Assembly (NCBI RefSeq): GCF_047922965.1
Contig: NZ_CP150481.1
Coordinates: forward strand, 620,001-684,000
DNA length: 64,000 nt
Direction of reading: 5' to 3'
Source of the DNA: Neptunicella plasticusilytica
Lineage (GTDB): Bacteria; Pseudomonadota; Gammaproteobacteria; Enterobacterales; Alteromonadaceae
Shown here: positions 8,598-16,882 of the stretch, one piece after another
How positions within the stretch are numbered: the first letter of the stretch is position 1
How the letters are laid out: each line of letters begins with the position of its first letter
The notes under the pieces: model-generated
Seen by the model: the letters and a program-made list of their open reading frames with translations, nothing else
Databases searched by the model: none
Told to the model about the DNA's origin: nothing
Program-made: the position numbers and the translations under genes

Positions 8598-9446
8598 ATG
8601 CAAAATAATGTAGTCGATATTAATTTGGATAATTTCCAGCAAGTAATGCTGGAAGATTCGCAACACAAACTGATCGCGGTTGAGTTCTGGCAAGCCGGTG
8701 TAGAGCAATGCGAGCAGATGGCGCCGATTTTGGCCAAACTGGCCGGTGAACATAATCAGGACTTGATCCTCGCTCGAGTTAATTGCGAACAACAGCCAGA
8801 AGTTGTCCAGCAATTCGGCGTACGCAGTTTACCCACTGTGATGCTGGTTAAAAATGGCCAACCTATAGATGGAGCTGTAGGTCCACAGACTGACGCGACG
8901 CTTAGAGAACTGCTGGAAAAGCATTTACCTAAACCGGAAGAAGCCTTATTTGCGCAGGCGAACGAAATTATGCTTACCGGTGATTTGGATCGCGCTGCGT
9001 TGCTTGCCAAACAGGCATATGACTTAAATAGTGACCGCGCCGATATCAAATATTTACTGGCCGATATTTACGTGCAGCAGGGGCATATCGCACAGGCAAA
9101 AAGTTTATTGGAAACCATCGGCCTGGTAGATCAAGATCACAATTACCAGCGCCTGCTAGGCTCCATTGAACTGGCTGAGCGGGCGGCAGATACGCCCGAA
9201 ATCCAGGCATTGCAACAGGAACTGGCTGGCAATCCTGATGACAATGAACTTAAGGTCAAACTGGCGGTGCAGTTACAGCAGGCCAAGCGCAATGACGAGG
9301 CGTTGGAGTTATTGTTTCAGGTGTTGAAAAAAGATTTGAATTTTGGTGATGCCAAAAAATTTGCGCTGGATACCATCAATGCGTTGCCAGCAGGGGATCC
9401 GTTGGCCAGTCAGTATCGCCGAAAAATATACGCCTTGTTATATTAA
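8598..9446 (+). CDS. ybbN: Thioredoxin-fold co-chaperone YbbN/CnoX
   Basis: 282 residues. A thioredoxin domain (about 1-110, with AVEFWQAGVEQCEQM and the cis-proline loop SLPTVMLV) is followed by a TPR-like C-terminal half (112-282). Where thioredoxin has CGPC, this has VEQC: residue 35 is valine and only C38 remains, so dithiol reductase chemistry is unlikely. E. coli CnoX likewise keeps only the second cysteine and acts as a holdase that passes substrates to chaperones. Length and architecture match CnoX. The start has a weak ribosome site but begins the domain properly. It is convergent with the spondin-domain lipoprotein gene. Confidence 0.9.
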   Translation: MQNNVVDINLDNFQQVMLEDSQHKLIAVEFWQAGVEQCEQMAPILAKLAGEHNQDLILARVNCEQQPEVVQQFGVRSLPTVMLVKNGQPIDGAVGPQTDATLRELLEKHLPKPEEALFAQANEIMLTGDLDRAALLAKQAYDLNSDRADIKYLLADIYVQQGHIAQAKSLLETIGLVDQDHNYQRLLGSIELAERAADTPEIQALQQELAGNPDDNELKVKLAVQLQQAKRNDEALELLFQVLKKDLNFGDAKKFALDTINALPAGDPLASQYRRKIYALLY

Positions 9447-9459
9447 CCTGACGTCGTTA

Positions 9460-9504
9460 CCAGCATCACAAAGCGCAACTGTTGGTTGAACTATGTGATG
9501 CTGG
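9460..9504. terminator. 11-bp inverted repeat between convergent genes
   Basis: CCAGCATCACA (9460-9470) is the exact complement of TGTGATGCTGG (9494-9504), with a smaller CAAC/GTTG pairing inside. It separates the ends of ybbN and the spondin-domain lipoprotein gene and could stop transcription in both directions, though the T-run is weak. Confidence 0.5.
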
Positions 9505-9513
9505 CTTGTCTGT

Positions 9514-10236
9514 TTATTCAACGCGCGTAATAACCACCCGGGCAACCATATTGTCAAAGCGCTGGGCCTGACCTAGTGCTGAGCTTGCGAGACCATCGTC
9601 CATCGAAACAACACCCTGGTGCATTAATACCATATCACGGCTATCGTCCCGCATTGAGTTAAACCCTTCGCCTGTTCCGCCTGCAGCGGGACCGGGAACG
9701 GTATCTGCGGATTCGGTATTGGCTTCGGTGCCAGCGTCATAAGCAAAAGTATAAAAGCCTTGACTGTCCCCCACACTAAGCGAGCTTAGATCGATAGCAT
9801 TCAGACCGGTAAAAGCATCATTGGTATTACCCAACATGGATGCGACAGACAACTTTGTCGCATCACTGTCGGTGGTACTAACCATCAGCGTGGCATTTTC
9901 TCCTGGCATAATGGGCCCCTCTCCTGAGGTTGACGCCAGAACATAGCTTTGTGCCAATAAATCTGTGTTATCGCCGCTTTCAGCGACTTTTTCCAATGCT
10001 TCCGAAGCGGGCTGACCTATTTGCCATAATTGCTCATCTTTGTGCAATATAATCGAGACCGGCGATAACAATTGCCCTTCGGTCAAATTGGCAATACTCA
10101 CCTCATAACTGACTTCAACCGGTGCTGGAGGATCGGGTGTCATCACCACGTCATCGTCATCATCACTACAGGCGGTCAACAGGACTAAGCAGGTCGAGGC
10201 GAAAATGAGATAGATTCTGCTCAATAAGATTTTCAT
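9514..10236 (-). CDS. Spondin-N domain lipoprotein
   Basis: 240 residues. A lipoprotein signal ends in LLTAC, with C23 the acylated cysteine, followed by an acidic run (SDDDDD). The domain from about residue 43 begins YEVSIANLTEGQLLSPVSII and contains IGQPASEALEKVAESGD, GEGPIMPGENATLMV and FAYDAGTEAN. This matches the bacterial spondin-N family and the product of the next gene upstream. The function is unknown; it is expected to be membrane-anchored and facing the periplasm or outside. It lies 9 bases after the second spondin gene, so the pair is a probable operon. Confidence 0.8.
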   Translation of the reverse strand: MKILLSRIYLIFASTCLVLLTACSDDDDDVVMTPDPPAPVEVSYEVSIANLTEGQLLSPVSIILHKDEQLWQIGQPASEALEKVAESGDNTDLLAQSYVLASTSGEGPIMPGENATLMVSTTDSDATKLSVASMLGNTNDAFTGLNAIDLSSLSVGDSQGFYTFAYDAGTEANTESADTVPGPAAGGTGEGFNSMRDDSRDMVLMHQGVVSMDDGLASSALGQAQRFDNMVARVVITRVE

Positions 10237-10245
10237 ATCATCCTC

Positions 10246-10947
10246 CTAGTTTACTGTCACTGTCACTTTCGCTACCGGGTTTAACCAGCGATGCAGTGTG
10301 TTATCCAGGTCACTGCTGCCACCCGCTGGATCATCGTCGCCAATGCTGCCGCGATGGACGTGAACAGAGGTATTGGTTTCAACCGATGTGACACCTGAGC
10401 CACCAGTACCTACTTCGGCATCAAAAAAAGGTAAGGTCGGTAAACCGGGAGTACCGGGTGCTCCGCCCCCGCGAATTTCGTCATTGGCTTCGGTTCCGGC
10501 GTCATAACTGTTCAGATAAAATTCGTAGGTACCTGCTTCTGTTGGTATTTGCCACGCATCCAGTCCTACAAATGCATCATTACTAGGTACCATCATACCG
10601 ACGATAGAGAGTGACTGATTGCCATCGCTGGTGGTTAACATAGTGCTGACCATGTCACCCGGATGCATAGGTCCTTCAGCGGGATTGGCACTGTTATCGG
10701 CTCCCAGCCCCTGTGTCATGGTGATTAGGCCAGACAAATCGCCACCTTCGGCCATTGCCTGAATTTCAAGGCTCGCCTCTTCACCCAGAGTATATAAATG
10801 TTGATCACTGCTATGGGCACTAATTAATAACGGCGCAAAATACATTCCATGAGAAATGTTCTGTACGGTGATTTCCAGCTCAGCAGCTTGGCTGACGGTA
10901 CTTCCTATGGCCAATCCGAGTGCTATGAAGGTTGATTGTAATTTCAT
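10246..10947 (-). CDS. Secreted spondin-N domain protein
   Basis: 233 residues from the ATG at 10947, chosen over one 63 bases upstream because a GGAG ribosome site precedes it and a clean signal peptide follows (ending VSQA). The mature domain parallels its neighbour: LEITVQNISHGMYFAPLLI, LGEEASLEIQAMAEGGD, EGPMHPGDMV, YDAGTEAND, and a C-terminal strand VAKVTVTVN. It has no lipobox, so one protein of the pair is soluble and the other anchored. The divergent two-component system 209 bases away is a candidate regulator. Confidence 0.8.
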   Translation of the reverse strand: MKLQSTFIALGLAIGSTVSQAAELEITVQNISHGMYFAPLLISAHSSDQHLYTLGEEASLEIQAMAEGGDLSGLITMTQGLGADNSANPAEGPMHPGDMVSTMLTTSDGNQSLSIVGMMVPSNDAFVGLDAWQIPTEAGTYEFYLNSYDAGTEANDEIRGGGAPGTPGLPTLPFFDAEVGTGGSGVTSVETNTSVHVHRGSIGDDDPAGGSSDLDNTLHRWLNPVAKVTVTVN

Positions 10948-11091
10948 GTTTTTCTCCAGTTCATGTTGTTGAAAACTGAATATGGAGAATAAATATCGCA
11001 AAAGTGTCACAGAGCTATAACGTTTTGAGCAAATTGCGCCGGTTGAATATAAATCCCGGTTTATTCGGTCTAGATTGCTTATATACCCAAT

Positions 11092-11106
11092 ACAACTTCA
11101 AGTTGT
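11092..11106. promoter_or_regulatory. 15-bp palindrome in the divergent spondin/two-component gap
   Basis: ACAACTT-C-AAGTTGT is a perfect palindrome 51 bases before the response-regulator start. It could be an operator for that regulator, but similar sequences occur as dispersed repeats in gammaproteobacteria, so the role is uncertain. Confidence 0.35.
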
Positions 11107-11156
11107 GTCTTTCAGCAGGAATGTGGAATCACTTGGATAAGGGAGTTTGAATAATA

Positions 11157-11876
11157 ATGCTCGATCGTGTGCTTATCGTGGAAGATGATGCCGATATTGC
11201 CAGTCTGATCCGGGTGAATCTTCAGGAACTGGGGATCCATACCGAGCATTTTGACGACGGCAAGCAGGCCTACCAGATAGCAGTGCAGCAAGATTGGGAC
11301 TTGCTGCTATTGGACATTATGTTACCGGGTATGAGTGGTCTGGATATTTGTCGACAAGTTAGACAATTAAAGCCGCAGCAGGCCATTCTAATGCTAACCG
11401 CCAAAAATTCAGAGACAGATCGAGTCCTGGGACTGGAGCTGGGGGCCGATGATTATATGACCAAGCCGTTTAGTGTGCGTGAATTGCAGGCTCGAGTGCG
11501 TTCCCAACTGCGGCGTGCCAAGTTGTTGCAAAGTCTTAGCCAGGATATGCCAACAGAAAATCAGCATCAGATTGTCATCGGCTCACTGGTGATTGACCCG
11601 TTAAAACATCAGGTTTTTATTCAGCAGCATCAACTGGAACTAACAGTGACCGAGTTTGATTTATTGCAATATCTGGCTCGTCATCCCAACCAGGTATTTA
11701 ATCGCGCACAACTGTTGGAAGCCGTTTGGGGATACCATCATAGCGGCTATGAACACACGGTTAACTCTCATATCAATCGTTTAAGGGCTAAAATCGAGCA
11801 TGAAGTGACAGCGCCCAAAATAGTCCAGACGGTGTGGGGGATAGGATACAAACTTAACCCGGCCGGATTGCTGTAA
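11157..11876 (+). CDS. OmpR/PhoB-family response regulator
   Basis: 239 residues. The receiver domain (1-115) has acidic residues E9-D10-D11, phospho-acceptor D53 in LLLLDIMLPG, T-A in MLTAKN, and a conserved lysine in YMTKPF. The C-terminal winged helix (about 140-235) ends in SHINRLRAKIE and TVWGIGYKL. It is a DNA-binding regulator phosphorylated by the kinase encoded 14 bases downstream. It is divergent from the spondin pair. Confidence 0.94.
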   Translation: MLDRVLIVEDDADIASLIRVNLQELGIHTEHFDDGKQAYQIAVQQDWDLLLLDIMLPGMSGLDICRQVRQLKPQQAILMLTAKNSETDRVLGLELGADDYMTKPFSVRELQARVRSQLRRAKLLQSLSQDMPTENQHQIVIGSLVIDPLKHQVFIQQHQLELTVTEFDLLQYLARHPNQVFNRAQLLEAVWGYHHSGYEHTVNSHINRLRAKIEHEVTAPKIVQTVWGIGYKLNPAGLL

Positions 11877-11890
11877 GGGGAGCGTGACGG

Positions 11891-13366
11891 ATGAAGCTTT
11901 CCTTATACCAACGTTTGGCTATCAGCTTGGTGCTGGTGTTTTTATTATTATTATCCATGTTGTTATGGGGCAGTGAATATTTACATCGCAATACCCGGCT
12001 GGCGGCAGAACAACGTTTACACCTGGGACTCGCCGATCATCTGGTGCATGATAATCCGCTGTTAGCGGAAGGCAGCTATGATCATGACGCGCTGGAGAAC
12101 CTGTTTCATACTTTGATGTTACTCGGCCCCAGTTTTGAATTTTACTATCTGGATCCGCAGGGCAATATCCTGACTTATTCTGCCGATCCGGGATTGGTTA
12201 AACGTCAGCAGGTTGATTTGACGCCGATAAAACAGCTGTTGAATGCTCAACAGGATTTACCCGTGTTGGGTGACGATCCGCGTAATCTGACCAAACACAA
12301 AATCTTTTCCGTAGCACCGGTGATGCGAAATGAAAAATTACAGGGCTATTTGTATATGATCATCGGTGGCCAGGTTTATGATTCTATCCTGGCCGGGATA
12401 AAAGCCAATCGAACCAGCCAGGACTTTGCACTAATTGGTTTGGGAACCATGCTGTTTTTGTTATTTTGCTTGCTTGCGCTGTTCCGGTTTTTTACTGCCC
12501 CCTTGCGCCGTCTGACCAAAGATATCAAATCTGTTCAACAAACCGCCTTTAATATAGAGCCGCAACAACTGCAACACTGGAATGAAGTATCAAACAACGA
12601 AATCCAGCAGTTGGGTAGCGCTTTTGCGACCATGCTAACCCGCATCCAGCAACAGTTTAACCAACTACAGCAAATCGATAATCAGCGCCGTACCTTGCTG
12701 GCTGATTTATCCCACGACTTACGCACGCCGCTGGCAAGTCTGCAAGGCTATATAGAAACGCTGGCAATCAACGCCAATAGCTTATCGCAGCAGGAACGTC
12801 AGCGTTTTATCGACATTTCGTTGAAAAATGCCCGGAACCTCAAGCATCTTATCGATCAAATTTTTGAACTGGCTTATCTGGAAGGCGGGCAAGTTACTCT
12901 CAATCAGGAATCCTTCCCCTTGGGCGAATTATTACATGATGTGGTAGCCAAGTTTGCGCTAAAAGCCCAGGCTAAACAGATCCAGCTGCAGGTTAGTCCT
13001 ACCCAGTTTGACTACCAGGTGTTTGCCGATATCGGCAAGCTGGAGCGAGTATTGACCAATTTACTGGATAACGCCATCCGCCATACCCCGACAAATGGCC
13101 AGATCGAAATCGAGGTATCGGCGCAATCGACCAATAAATTGCGGATAGATTTACGTGACAGTGGGGTGGGGATTAGTGAGTCTGAACTGGCGTTTATTTT
13201 TGACGCCCGTTATCAAGCCTCAACCAGTACAACCGACAAAAGTCTGCATGCTGGCCTGGGGCTGGCGATTAGTCGCAAGCTAATGATGTTGCTGGATTCC
13301 GACCTTAAAGTAGAAAGTGAGTTAGGCCGTGGCACCTGTTTTAGTTTTGAACTAAAACGTGCCTAG
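11891..13366 (+). CDS. Sensor histidine kinase, partner of the OmpR-type regulator
   Basis: 491 residues. A membrane helix at about 8-28, a periplasmic domain of about 150 residues and a second helix near 180-205 are followed by HAMP, HisKA with phospho-acceptor H275 in DLSHDLRTPL, and a HATPase domain with the N-box LDNAIRHT, DSGVGIS and GLGLAISRKLM. The periplasmic part has no recognised sensor family, so the signal is unknown. It is transcribed with the response regulator and ends only 8 bases from the convergent rraB stop. Confidence 0.93.
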   Translation: MKLSLYQRLAISLVLVFLLLLSMLLWGSEYLHRNTRLAAEQRLHLGLADHLVHDNPLLAEGSYDHDALENLFHTLMLLGPSFEFYYLDPQGNILTYSADPGLVKRQQVDLTPIKQLLNAQQDLPVLGDDPRNLTKHKIFSVAPVMRNEKLQGYLYMIIGGQVYDSILAGIKANRTSQDFALIGLGTMLFLLFCLLALFRFFTAPLRRLTKDIKSVQQTAFNIEPQQLQHWNEVSNNEIQQLGSAFATMLTRIQQQFNQLQQIDNQRRTLLADLSHDLRTPLASLQGYIETLAINANSLSQQERQRFIDISLKNARNLKHLIDQIFELAYLEGGQVTLNQESFPLGELLHDVVAKFALKAQAKQIQLQVSPTQFDYQVFADIGKLERVLTNLLDNAIRHTPTNGQIEIEVSAQSTNKLRIDLRDSGVGISESELAFIFDARYQASTSTTDKSLHAGLGLAISRKLMMLLDSDLKVESELGRGTCFSFELKRA

Positions 13367-13374
13367 CCGGCAAC

Positions 13375-13722
13375 TTATTCGATAAAATGGGTGCCCCAGC
13401 CGTCGTAATGGACTTTATGTTTGGCTGCGATAGCCAGCAGTATATCGGTATCTTTGTTGATCTGCTCAACGTCCAGTTTACGCTCTACTGTGGCATCAAA
13501 ACATAAAATCGTGCCGCCATCATCCAGGGTTAATTCTTCTGCGTCACCTACTTCAAAGCCCGCTTTAAAAGCATCGACAGCGGCTTTTTCAAGGCGATCG
13601 AAATTATCACAAGCAAAGTGGTATTCGATGTTGTAGGTAGCGTCAGGGTTACTGCCATCTTCCAGCAGCGCCTCTACTGTTTCCAGATTAAATGCATACC
13701 ATTCTTGTTGCTCTGTGCTCAT
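13375..13722 (-). CDS. rraB: RNase E inhibitor RraB
   Basis: 115 residues from the ATG at 13722, preceded by an AGGATGG ribosome site. Longer in-frame extensions run back into plsC and are not supported. The RraB core is plain: LLEDGSNPDATYNIEYHF, LEKAAVDAFKAGFEVGDAEE, DDGGTILCFD, and HYDGWGTHF near the end. RraB binds RNase E and alters its mRNA decay activity. The acidic tail of the E. coli protein is missing, as in many relatives. The start is 25 bases after the plsC stop. Confidence 0.92.
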   Translation of the reverse strand: MSTEQQEWYAFNLETVEALLEDGSNPDATYNIEYHFACDNFDRLEKAAVDAFKAGFEVGDAEELTLDDGGTILCFDATVERKLDVEQINKDTDILLAIAAKHKVHYDGWGTHFIE

Positions 13723-13747
13723 GTTACCATCCTGTGCTAAGTCGAAT

Positions 13748-14473
13748 TTAACCGGCATTGTCGATCTCAGCGACTTCGGCATCCAGTTGTTTAATTTTGC
13801 TGTCCATCTGCTGATGGAAGTACTTGGCCCATTCTTTGGTGCTGCGGCTATCATCCAATTCAACAGGTTGTTGCATTTCAACAATCACAGTGCCGTTGTC
13901 CCAGCGGTTCCAGTTAACTTTGTTGTGCAAACTGCTGGCACAAATCATGACTACAGGTTCTTTAGTCAGTTGGGCTAATCGGAACGCACCGGTTTTAAAG
14001 GGTAACAATCCGCGACCATTACTGCGCGTTCCTTCGGGAAACATCCATACCGACAAGCGACGCTGGCGAATTTTTTTTGCTGCAGCTTCCAGTGTGCCGT
14101 GCGCCTTGCTGATGTTTTGCCTATCAATCAGAATGTTGCCGGATAGCCAGTAAACCCAGCCAAAAATCGGGATCCATTTGAGACTCTTCTTACCTATAGT
14201 TACTGTCCCTGGCCTGGCCGCCCCGCATACCGAAAAAATATCGAATGTATTCTGGTGGTTGCCGATAAATACGTAAGGACCATTTTGGTCAATCGAAGCT
14301 GGCATTCTGAATACCAGCTTTACACCCATAAAACGGGATATTGTGCTGTAAATCTTGCCAGCCAAGCTCACGTTGTTACGATGAAACGGTCTGCATAGGC
14401 AAACCAGTATCAGGAAAAGGTTGATCAGTATAAAATAGACGCCAACAAAGGGTATGCGAATCAGGGCAATCAA
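13748..14473 (-). CDS. plsC: 1-acyl-sn-glycerol-3-phosphate acyltransferase
   Basis: 241 residues. Two N-terminal hydrophobic segments (about 8-27) are followed by the acyltransferase motifs: NHQNTFD (the H-x4-D pair, H73 and D78), a middle GNILIDR, and FPEGTRS with E147. PlsC makes phosphatidic acid at the inner membrane. Length and motif spacing are typical. rraB lies 25 bases downstream and is probably co-transcribed. Confidence 0.92.
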   Translation of the reverse strand: MIALIRIPFVGVYFILINLFLILVCLCRPFHRNNVSLAGKIYSTISRFMGVKLVFRMPASIDQNGPYVFIGNHQNTFDIFSVCGAARPGTVTIGKKSLKWIPIFGWVYWLSGNILIDRQNISKAHGTLEAAAKKIRQRRLSVWMFPEGTRSNGRGLLPFKTGAFRLAQLTKEPVVMICASSLHNKVNWNRWDNGTVIVEMQQPVELDDSRSTKEWAKYFHQQMDSKIKQLDAEVAEIDNAG

Positions 14474-14526
14474 AATAAAACTCTTAGGTATAAAAACGCG
14501 TTTAATTATACTGATTTTTTCATTTT

Positions 14527-14555
14527 ATGCATGTCTGATCAGTTAAAACATGCAT
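14527..14555. promoter_or_regulatory. Inverted repeat between plsC and the HPt/HD-GYP gene
   Basis: ATGCATGT (14527-14534) is complemented by ACATGCAT (14548-14555) across 13 bases, in the middle of the divergent promoter gap. It is a possible operator; no regulator is identified. Confidence 0.3.
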
Positions 14556-14611
14556 TACTCCGCTCCTTGTTTCAGGAAGTAGAGATTCAGATTTATGACT
14601 AACGGATAATA

Positions 14612-15754
14612 ATGTTCATGCAAATTTTTAGACACGATGAGCTGGATGAAGATGTACTGGAAGAACTACTGGAAGAAATTAACGAGCTATATGAGGCCAG
14701 TGAGCAAACCCTGATTGAGCTGGAACTCAAGCCGACGGATAACGAGCTGCAAAGGGCGTTGTTTCGTTCGGTTCATACTATTAAAGGCGATCTGGGTTTA
14801 GTCAATTTTTCGCCTATGTTACCCCTACTCCAACGCGTAGAAGATTTGCTCGATTTTTTGCGCAAAGGCCAAATCAGATATACCGGCACGATGAGCGATC
14901 TGGTGTTATTGACCATGGACAGGGTGAAAATATTTGTGCAGAGCTGTATTCAGAATGGCCAAGCCAGCTATGATGAAAATTTGCATCAGTTGCTCAGTAC
15001 CCAGATTGGTCGAATTACCCCGGATAATCCCCAACAGCACGAAACTTTGCTGGCCGAATCGGTGTTATTGCTCGATCCGTCGCTTGACGTGAGTCCCGAG
15101 AATCAGGAGCAAGTCATTGCTGCCGACAAAGAATCAAATGTGATTGATGATTTAGGGATTAGTCGTGGTTTTGATTCGGAACAGGAAGCGGATATTTTAT
15201 TTTTTCGCAAGTTGATGGATCCGGTTGAACAGCGCTCCCAGTATTGGCAAGGGCGCTGTGACAGGATTGCCAAGCTGGCGCTGTTCCTCAATACCCAAGC
15301 CGGCAAGGTGGTGGATGAGAAACAACTGGCGGTTGCCTGTTATGTGCATGATTTTGGCATGGCATTTATGCCACTTGCGCTGTTGCATAAAACCGACCCG
15401 CTGGATCAGAATGAGTTTAATCTGTTGCGTTCCCATGTTTTCAAAAGTGCTAAATTGCTGGAACACTTGGATCACTGGAACGAGGCACGCAAAATAGTGA
15501 TTCAGCATCATGAGAGAATGGACGGTACAGGTTATCCCATGGGACTTAAAGGCAGTGAGATATGTGAAGGGGCGAAATTGCTAGCCATAGTTGATACCTT
15601 CGATGCACTGACCCATACCCGCGCTTATGAAACTCATTTAACGCGTCCCAAGAAACGCGCTGTAATTGAAATAAACAGAGTGGCAGAAGGCCAGTTCTGC
15701 AAAAAGTGGATGAATATATTTAATAAATCCATGGCCAAATTGTTGATTAAATAA
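14612..15754 (+). CDS. HPt / HD-GYP fusion, probable phosphorelay-linked c-di-GMP phosphodiesterase
   Basis: 380 residues. Residues 8-110 form a histidine phosphotransfer domain with H55 in FRSVHTIKGDLGL. After a linker, residues 215-375 form an HD-GYP domain: H246-D247 in YVHDFG, H275, the pair H299-H300 followed by ERMDGTGYP, and IVDTFDALTHTRAY. The metal-binding residues appear intact; the usual lysine after HDxG is methionine (M250). HD-GYP enzymes hydrolyse cyclic di-GMP. Fusion to HPt rather than a receiver suggests that phosphate comes from a hybrid kinase or CheA-like source elsewhere. It stands alone and is divergent from plsC. Confidence 0.82.
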   Translation: MFMQIFRHDELDEDVLEELLEEINELYEASEQTLIELELKPTDNELQRALFRSVHTIKGDLGLVNFSPMLPLLQRVEDLLDFLRKGQIRYTGTMSDLVLLTMDRVKIFVQSCIQNGQASYDENLHQLLSTQIGRITPDNPQQHETLLAESVLLLDPSLDVSPENQEQVIAADKESNVIDDLGISRGFDSEQEADILFFRKLMDPVEQRSQYWQGRCDRIAKLALFLNTQAGKVVDEKQLAVACYVHDFGMAFMPLALLHKTDPLDQNEFNLLRSHVFKSAKLLEHLDHWNEARKIVIQHHERMDGTGYPMGLKGSEICEGAKLLAIVDTFDALTHTRAYETHLTRPKKRAVIEINRVAEGQFCKKWMNIFNKSMAKLLIK

Positions 15755-15776
15755 GCACCTAGTTGTTGATTGATAA

Positions 15777-16877
15777 CTAAAACCGCTCAATTGACCATTG
15801 GGCGGCAAATATCATAATGACTAACGATGCTGCCGTCACGCCGTAGCGCTGATACCAGGTTTTACTGCGCAACATGATTAGGACAGGTATCACAATGGCA
15901 AGAATGGTTAACTGGCCTATTTCTACGCCGATATTAAAGGTTAATACGGCCAGCAATTTTTGATTGTCGGGTAAGCCCACTTCCGCCAATACTGAGGCAA
16001 AACCCATCCCGTGTAGCAGACCAAAGGCAAAGGTTAGCCAACCTAGTTTTAGTACGCCGGGTTTAATATTGTTGAGTGCCGCTAATAATACCGACACTGC
16101 GATCCCTAATTCTATCCATCGGCTGTTAAGGCTAATCCAGTCCATTGCCGTGGCGGTCAGGGTGATAGAATGGGCGAGGGTAAAGGTGGTAACAATCCAG
16201 GCGGTGTCTTTAATGATTTGGCTGATCTGATCGATTTCCACCCAACGTTTATTTTTGCGTTGTAGCGCACAGGTGAGTAACAGCGCCATTAAAAACAGAA
16301 TGTGATCAGTACCAATCCAGATATGCAGGATGCCTTGATAAATGTATTCCATTGCACCGGATAACCATTGGTTGTTACCCAGATCAAAATCGACTTGCTG
16401 TTGTCGCGATGAAATAACCCGGCTTATCCGGGTGTGTGGTGCACTGATATTGAGTAATAGTTTGTGATCAGCATCTTCGGCGAAGATGGCGGTATAATTG
16501 ATACTAAAACCGCCGCTTGCGGCACAGTGCGCTTGCAGGGGAACCAGTAGATATCCCTCATTAAAATGTTGGCTAATCTGGATAGCAGCAGAAAATTGCA
16601 CGGTGCAGGCTTTTGTACCGCGCAGCAATTGCAGATTTTGGTTCAGATAACTTTCGATTTGAACCTGACGCTGGAGCACCTCGTTCCAGACAAGTTGACC
16701 ATTGCTATCCAAATCCAGACCTATCGCCTGTTCAAGGTCAAATAGTCGAACTTGCAAGTCGCCGTTGAAATTACCCTGTTTATCCATATTGGCAGTCATA
16801 TAAGCTGTGCTCATCTGGTGGGCTGCTAAGTGAAAACTGCTAAACAGCATCAGGATGCCGAGTATGATTCGCTGCAT
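15777..16877 (-). CDS. HupE/UreJ-like membrane protein with exported N-terminal domain
   Basis: 366 residues. A signal peptide (1-19) is followed by a periplasmic domain of about 150 residues, then six or seven membrane helices from about residue 175. The HupE/UreJ-2 hallmarks are present: HIWIGTDHILFLMALLL, FTLAHSITLTATA, FGLLHGMGFASVLAEVG and FNIGVEIGQL. Relatives include nickel/cobalt permease-like proteins, but the cargo of this subgroup is unknown. It is the last gene of the DUF4331 operon, 5 bases after the TPR gene, so a role with those exported proteins is likely. Confidence 0.85.
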   Translation of the reverse strand: MQRIILGILMLFSSFHLAAHQMSTAYMTANMDKQGNFNGDLQVRLFDLEQAIGLDLDSNGQLVWNEVLQRQVQIESYLNQNLQLLRGTKACTVQFSAAIQISQHFNEGYLLVPLQAHCAASGGFSINYTAIFAEDADHKLLLNISAPHTRISRVISSRQQQVDFDLGNNQWLSGAMEYIYQGILHIWIGTDHILFLMALLLTCALQRKNKRWVEIDQISQIIKDTAWIVTTFTLAHSITLTATAMDWISLNSRWIELGIAVSVLLAALNNIKPGVLKLGWLTFAFGLLHGMGFASVLAEVGLPDNQKLLAVLTFNIGVEIGQLTILAIVIPVLIMLRSKTWYQRYGVTAASLVIMIFAAQWSIERF

Positions 16878-16882
16878 AATTA

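Noticed and set aside
11080..11106. Part of a known dispersed repeat (TATACCCAATACAACTTC-like) as a mobile element
   Set aside because: Only one short arm is present and no partner end was found.
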